DNA of 64,000 bases from Streptomyces sp. M41(2017). GTDB lineage: Bacteria; Actinomycetota; Actinomycetes; Streptomycetales; Streptomycetaceae. A program made the translations under genes and the position numbers. Location: assembly GCF_002078175.1 (NCBI RefSeq), contig NZ_MWFK01000001.1:1922001-1986000 (forward strand), written 5' to 3'. The notes under the pieces are model-generated. The model was not told where the DNA came from, made no database searches, and saw only the letters and a program-made list of their open reading frames with translations. Shown here one piece after another: positions 60,293 to 64,000 of this stretch (within the stretch, counting starts at the first letter, position 1; the number at the start of each line of letters is the position of its first letter).

Positions 60293-60365
60293 TGCACTCG
60301 GCAGGATTCGAACCTGCAACCTTCTGATCCGTAGTCAGATGCTCTATCCGTTAAGCTACGAGTGC
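60293..60365 (-). tRNA. tRNA-Arg(ACG)
   Basis: A 73-nt cloverleaf: acceptor GCACTCG/CGAGTGC, D arm GCTTAACGGATAGAGC, anticodon loop CTACGGA (ACG; A34 is the TadA substrate), T loop TTCGAAT. No CCA encoded. Confidence 0.96.
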
Positions 60366-60527
60366 TTGTTTTGTTGTTCTTCCGTCTTCGCTTCCCGGGG
60401 TTTTCCCCCGCTCGCGGCGACAGGAAGAACATTACATGACTGCCGCCGCCATGTGAAATCCGTTTGCCTCACCCCTTGTGAGCTGCGAAAACGCCGTTCT
60501 GGGCGGTTCGAGGCGGCCTGGGAACGA

Positions 60528-60558
60528 CGAAGCCCCGGTCCAGTGGACCGGGGCTTCG
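60528..60558 (-). terminator. terminator of tRNA-Ser(GCT)
   Basis: 14-bp arms CGAAGCCCCGGTCC and complement, 3-nt spacer, 11 bp after the tRNA on the minus strand. Confidence 0.88.
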
Positions 60559-60568
60559 GATCTTCGCG

Positions 60569-60659
60569 CGGAGGCGGAGGGATTTGAACCCTCGATGGGC
60601 TTGAAGGCCCAAACCGCATTAGCAGTGCGGCGCCATAGACCGGACTAGGCGACGCCTCC
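60569..60659 (-). tRNA. tRNA-Ser(GCT)
   Basis: Class II, 91 nt: acceptor GGAGGCG/CGCCTCC, anticodon loop CTGCTAA (GCT), long variable arm TTTGGGCCTTCAAGCCCATC, T loop TTCAAAT. No CCA encoded. Separate from tRNA-Arg by 203 bp on the same strand, with its own terminator. Confidence 0.96.
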
Positions 60660-60827
60660 CGCACAACCGCTCACGCGAGCGCGAGTGGTGCGTGCAGATG
60701 ATGACACAGACGAGCGCCGCGTCACCAATCGCCCCCTACGGTACTAGGCAGGCAGGCCGGAGGGCAAAGCCCGCCACCGGCGCGCGACCGCGCGCAACCA
60801 GGGAGGACGCGTCGCGTTAGGCAGCAC

Positions 60828-61385
60828 ATGTTGCGCCGACTGCTCCTCACCGCCGCCGCGTCCGCCACCGCCGCGCTCACCGCCGTGCCCAGCGCATCGG
60901 CCGGTACCCCCGCACCCCCACCGGCCGCGTCCCTCCTTCCCACCGCTGCCCCCGCACCCCCGGCCGCCGCTCCCGTCGGCCTGTCCTCTCTCTACACCGC
61001 CGCACGCGGTGGCATGGAGCCCGCCGCCATGCCACCGCCGGCCCGCCCCGAGGACTCCGGGGACAAGCTGACGGTGACGGTCCAGGACGCGGGCAGCGGC
61101 GCGGACGGCACGTACGAGCTGGGCTGTCATCCCGCGGGCGGGAGTCATCCGCGGCCCGCCGAGGCCTGCGACCTGCTCGACGGGAACACCACCTGGGGCA
61201 AGGACCTCTTCGCCCCGGTACCGCCGAGCGCCCTCTGCACCATGCAGTACGGCGGCCCGGCCACCGCGCACGTCACGGGCACCTGGGCGGGACGGCCCGT
61301 CGACGCCCGCTACGACCGGACGAACGGGTGCGAGATCTCCCGCTGGAACACCATGGTCCCGTTCCTGCCCGACCTGATGTCCTGA
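60828..61385 (+). CDS. Streptomyces subtilisin inhibitor-like (SSI) protease inhibitor
   Basis: A 185-residue secreted serine-protease inhibitor. The signal peptide ends about residue 25 (PSASA-GTP). A Pro/Ala-rich linker of about 45 residues, longer than in classical SSI, precedes the inhibitor domain (about 78-185). Four cysteines occupy the SSI positions (LGCHPAGG, AEACDLL, LCTMQYGG, NGCEISRW). The reactive-site loop reads CTM-QY, with Met as P1 as in SSI. The canonical DP after the loop is GG here. By recall SCO4010 is its S. coelicolor counterpart. Confidence 0.93.
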   Translation: MLRRLLLTAAASATAALTAVPSASAGTPAPPPAASLLPTAAPAPPAAAPVGLSSLYTAARGGMEPAAMPPPARPEDSGDKLTVTVQDAGSGADGTYELGCHPAGGSHPRPAEACDLLDGNTTWGKDLFAPVPPSALCTMQYGGPATAHVTGTWAGRPVDARYDRTNGCEISRWNTMVPFLPDLMS

Positions 61386-61545
61386 CCCGTCGGCGGACCG
61401 GACGGGGCGACCGCGCGGGGAGCCACCGCGCGGTTGGGCGAAAACACGTGGTCACAGCTTCTTCGTCGCTTCTGCGTGTGTTCTGCGTGCGACCTCCCTC
61501 TCATCCGGCACCGTCGGCGGGACCTCTGCCCGTAGACTCCCTCGC

Positions 61546-61602
61546 GTGACACGCCGCGGGCAGGTTGGCAAGATGGCATCCGCGGTCGGCAAGGTGCGGT
61601 AA
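61546..61602 (+). CDS. candidate 18-residue leader peptide upstream of the PAS protein
   Basis: GTG-initiated frame MTRRGQVGKMASAVGKVR followed by TAA, ending 17 bp before the downstream start. TAGACT (61533-61538) lies 7 nt before the GTG, consistent with a leaderless transcript starting at the codon. The peptide is basic. It may couple translation to the PAS protein or be a chance frame. Confidence 0.4.
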   Translation: MTRRGQVGKMASAVGKVR

Positions 61603-61619
61603 CAGGGAGGAAGCGTCTC

Positions 61620-64000
61620 GTGAGCAGCAGGCCATCCCGAGGCGCTGCTCGCCTCGCAGCCATACTGGATGCCCTTCCCGACGCGTTGCTGCTGGTCAAC
61701 GCCAACGGAACCGTCGTCAACGCCAACACCATCGCCCTGGAGGCCTTCGAGACCCCGGGTACGGCTCTGGTGGGCCGCGGGCTCCTGGACCTGCTGCCCG
61801 AGTTCGACTCCCGGCTGATCCCCGGATCCATGCGCCGGCCCGACACCATCGACCAGCGCGGGCGCACCAAGCCGACCCGGATGATCGCGCGGCGCACCGA
61901 CGGCTCGGAGTTCCCGGTCGAGGTCACCAGCGCGAACCTGGAGGACGGCCAGCAGGCCTACGACAGCTACGGCCCGACCCCCGACGAACTGCTCATGCTC
62001 GTCGTCCGCGACCTCTCGGGCACCGTCGACACCGAGGCGGAGCTCGCCCGTTCGCAGCGCCAGACCGAGATGATCCTGCGCGCCGCGGCCGAGGGTGTCG
62101 TCGGGACCGACACCGAGGGCCGGGTCGTCCTGGTCAACCCCGCCGCCGCCCAGATCCTCGGCTACCGCGCCAGCGACCTCGGCGGCAAGGACCTGCACGC
62201 CCTGATCCTGCACTCGCGGGCCGACGGCGAGCCCTTCCCCTATCCCGAGTCGCCGCTCGCCGACACCCTGCGCTCCGGGCGCAAGCACCGGGTGCGCGGC
62301 CAGGTGCTGTGGTCGAAGTCCGGCGACCAGGTGCCGGTCGACCTGACGACCTCTCCGGTACGCGACGGGGACCAGCTCGTCGGCGCCGTCATGACCTTCA
62401 CCGACCGGCGGCCGTACGACACCCTCGTCGAGGAGAAGGACGCCGCGGCCGCCCGGCACACCGAGGAACTGGAGCGGATCGGCGAGGAGCACACCGCCGA
62501 ACTGGAGGCCCTGCGCGAGCGGCACACCGCCGAGGTCACCGAGCTGACCGAGCGGCACGAGGAGGAACTCGCCGCGGGGGACGAGCGGTACGCGTCCCTC
62601 GGTGAGCGGGAGAAGGACCGCTACGAGGCACTGACCGCCCGGCACGAGCAGTTGCTCGCCGTCCTGGACCAGTCGCTGCGCGGACCGCTCGACCAGCTGC
62701 GCGGCGAACTCTCCAAGCTCGCGGCCGACGACGCCGGGCAGCTGTGGCCGGAGGCCAACCAGGTGCTCCACCACCTCGCGGCCGGCTACTCGCGGATCAC
62801 CACGCTCGTCGACAACGTGCTCGGCTACCAGCGCCTCGACGCCGGCGACGAGACCATCGCCCGTACGAACGTCATGCTCGACGCCGTCGTCGCGGCCGGT
62901 GTCGACGGGGCCGTCGACCTGATCGGGCCGGGTCGCGTCCAGTTCGCGGTGCACGCGCCGCCCATCGAGGCCGAGGTCGACCCGCAGCGGCTCGCGCGCG
63001 CCCTCGCCCACCTCATCGCGGACGTCGCCGGAGTCGACGCCACCGGCAACGCGCCCGTCTCGGCGGGCGGTTACATGGACAACACCGTGGTCGTGGCGGC
63101 GGCGCAGCGCGGCGAGGTCGTCCGGATCGAGGTGCGCGGGCCGTACGCCGGGGGCGACCCGGTGCACGAGCCGATCGTGCGCGGGATCGTGCGCGCCCAC
63201 GGCGGCGTGCTCCAGACCCACGAGGTGCCGGGGATGAGCGGCAGCGCCTTCGTCCTCGAAGTGCCGATCGGGGGCGGTGCCGGAGCGGTCGCGCCCGTGA
63301 TCGGGGCGCCGGTCTCCACCGAGGTCGCGCTGCCCGAGCAGGCCGCGCAGCAGAGCGGTGGCCGGCGACGGGCCCGGCGCTCTTCGGTCGATGCCTTCCT
63401 GGACGGCGACGCCGCCGCCGAGTCCGACACGCAGTCCGGGGACAGCACCGGGGCCGGCGGGGCGGTTCCCACCGGTCGGCGCCGTCGGCGCGCGGCGGGC
63501 GAGCCCGTGGTCGGCGAGGTTCCGGTGCCCGCGCAGGGGACCGCGGCCGAGGCGGCCGGTGAGGGCTCGGGCGGTACCGGGCGCCGTCGTGGCCGGCCGA
63601 GTCCGGTCGAGGGCGCGGGCGACGCGGCGGTTCCGGGCGCGGACGACGCCGTCTCCGAGGGCGCGGTCGTCATGGCGGGCGAGCACGGCGCGGGAACGGC
63701 GGCCATCGGATCGGGACTGGGCGGGACGGTGCCTCCGCAGGGGGTGCCGGTGCCCTCCGGACGACGTGCCCGCCGCGACGGTGAACAGCAGGCACTTCCC
63801 GCCGCGTTGCCGGCCGCCGCCGGTGCGCAGGCAGGATCCACGGGTCCGGCCGGTCCGGACGCCGACGCCTCGGACGCGGAGCAGCCGACCGGACGGCGCC
63901 GTCGTGCGCTGGCCGCGGCAGCCGAGCGGGCCGCGGCACAGGAGACGGGCGCCCGTACGGTGTTCGCGCTGCCGCCCGCGGAGGCGGACCGTTCACCGGA
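61620..64000 (+). CDS. PAS-domain sensor with degenerate histidine-kinase core (3' end outside window)
   Basis: 793 codons are in the window without a stop. Order: PAS-like 1 (about 8-130, AAILDALPDALLLVNANGTVVNANTIALEAF), PAS 2 (about 148-265, ILRAAAEGVVGTDTEGRVVLVNPAAAQILGY), a coiled coil (about 275-345, repeating RHTAE-L-type heptads), then a HisKA-like helix AVLDQSLRGPLDQLRGEL. There the usual SHELRTPL is DQSLRGPL, so the phospho-histidine is missing. The ATPase-like domain has ALAHLIADVAG in place of the N-box asparagine. From about 570 on, Ala/Gly-rich linker carries repeated GRRRR clusters. GTG 61620 has GGGAGGA about 9 nt upstream. Probably non-catalytic or signalling by conformation. 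Confidence 0.85.
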   Translation, partial: MSSRPSRGAARLAAILDALPDALLLVNANGTVVNANTIALEAFETPGTALVGRGLLDLLPEFDSRLIPGSMRRPDTIDQRGRTKPTRMIARRTDGSEFPVEVTSANLEDGQQAYDSYGPTPDELLMLVVRDLSGTVDTEAELARSQRQTEMILRAAAEGVVGTDTEGRVVLVNPAAAQILGYRASDLGGKDLHALILHSRADGEPFPYPESPLADTLRSGRKHRVRGQVLWSKSGDQVPVDLTTSPVRDGDQLVGAVMTFTDRRPYDTLVEEKDAAAARHTEELERIGEEHTAELEALRERHTAEVTELTERHEEELAAGDERYASLGEREKDRYEALTARHEQLLAVLDQSLRGPLDQLRGELSKLAADDAGQLWPEANQVLHHLAAGYSRITTLVDNVLGYQRLDAGDETIARTNVMLDAVVAAGVDGAVDLIGPGRVQFAVHAPPIEAEVDPQRLARALAHLIADVAGVDATGNAPVSAGGYMDNTVVVAAAQRGEVVRIEVRGPYAGGDPVHEPIVRGIVRAHGGVLQTHEVPGMSGSAFVLEVPIGGGAGAVAPVIGAPVSTEVALPEQAAQQSGGRRRARRSSVDAFLDGDAAAESDTQSGDSTGAGGAVPTGRRRRRAAGEPVVGEVPVPAQGTAAEAAGEGSGGTGRRRGRPSPVEGAGDAAVPGADDAVSEGAVVMAGEHGAGTAAIGSGLGGTVPPQGVPVPSGRRARRDGEQQALPAALPAAAGAQAGSTGPAGPDADASDAEQPTGRRRRALAAAAERAAAQETGARTVFALPPAEADRSP

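Overview
This window looks like chromosomal core DNA of a Streptomyces. Composition is about 70 percent G+C with GC-rich third codon positions and many GTG starts. Genes overlap by four bases (ATGA or GTGA), intergenic hairpins carry long perfect GC arms, and lineage markers are present: lsr2, sigF-sigN, an SSI-type protease inhibitor, a 6C-type RNA, mycothiol-linked and F420-linked protein families, and NarL-type two-component pairs. From memory, the order purF ... purSQL, lsr2, purC, purD, dnaX, upp, tadA, sigF, sigN ... SSI parallels the S. coelicolor segment around SCO4086 down to SCO4009. I could not check this by alignment.

Layout. 1-9600: purF, a META lipoprotein, a sterol-carrier/mycothiol-type protein, a TetR-MFS efflux pair and the translationally coupled purSQL operon with a double palindrome at its promoter. 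9600-15130: lsr2, a structurally odd tRNA-Gly(TCC), two identical tRNA-Gly(GCC) genes, and an ABC exporter with its own histidine kinase and response regulator. 15190-24520: purC, a dimethylformamidase-like protein, a membrane protein resembling M48 peptidases but without the zinc motif, purD, dnaX, SRP RNA and tRNA-Ser(GGA). 24650-29350: CopC/CopD-type copper protein, then an acyltransferase plus penicillin-acylase operon under an iron box. 29450-38540: HhH-GPD protein, HdeD-type membrane protein, small proteins, HerA-like ATPase, LytR_C protein, upp, tadA and its partner, tRNA-Ser(CGA), a probable 6C RNA, and two small conserved proteins. 38700-42070: sigF and sigN. 42240-50760: MarR-controlled operon with an MFS exporter fused to three beta-sandwich repeats plus a YceI protein sharing that domain; GAF-ANTAR regulator; PPOX-class oxidoreductase; TetR plus MFS pair. 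50758-57000: GT39 and GT2-GtrA glycosyltransferases beside an OmpR-type two-component system. 57000-64000: amidohydrolase, DUF2797 protein, STAS protein, tRNA-Arg(ACG), tRNA-Ser(GCT), SSI inhibitor, and the N-terminal two thirds of a large PAS protein that looks like a histidine kinase without its histidine.

How the genes work together. Three blocks supply purine synthesis (PurF, PurSQL, PurC, PurD) and UPRT and TadA serve nucleotide salvage and tRNA editing. SigF and SigN are developmental sigma factors. Drug- or stress-responsive transport is represented by four exporter modules, each with a local regulator. Iron supply is suggested by the iron-boxed acylase/acyltransferase pair.

The strongest unexplained signals are the tRNA-Gly(TCC) lacking the elbow nucleotides G18-G19 and U55 (as in peptidoglycan-dedicated tRNAs), the MFS/YceI shared-domain module, the iron-boxed acylase operon, the two degenerate enzymes (M48-like, HisKA-like), a 112-bp inverted-repeat element, tandem repeats in the sigF leader, and a set of genes whose -10 hexamers sit exactly 6 nt before the start codon (leaderless).
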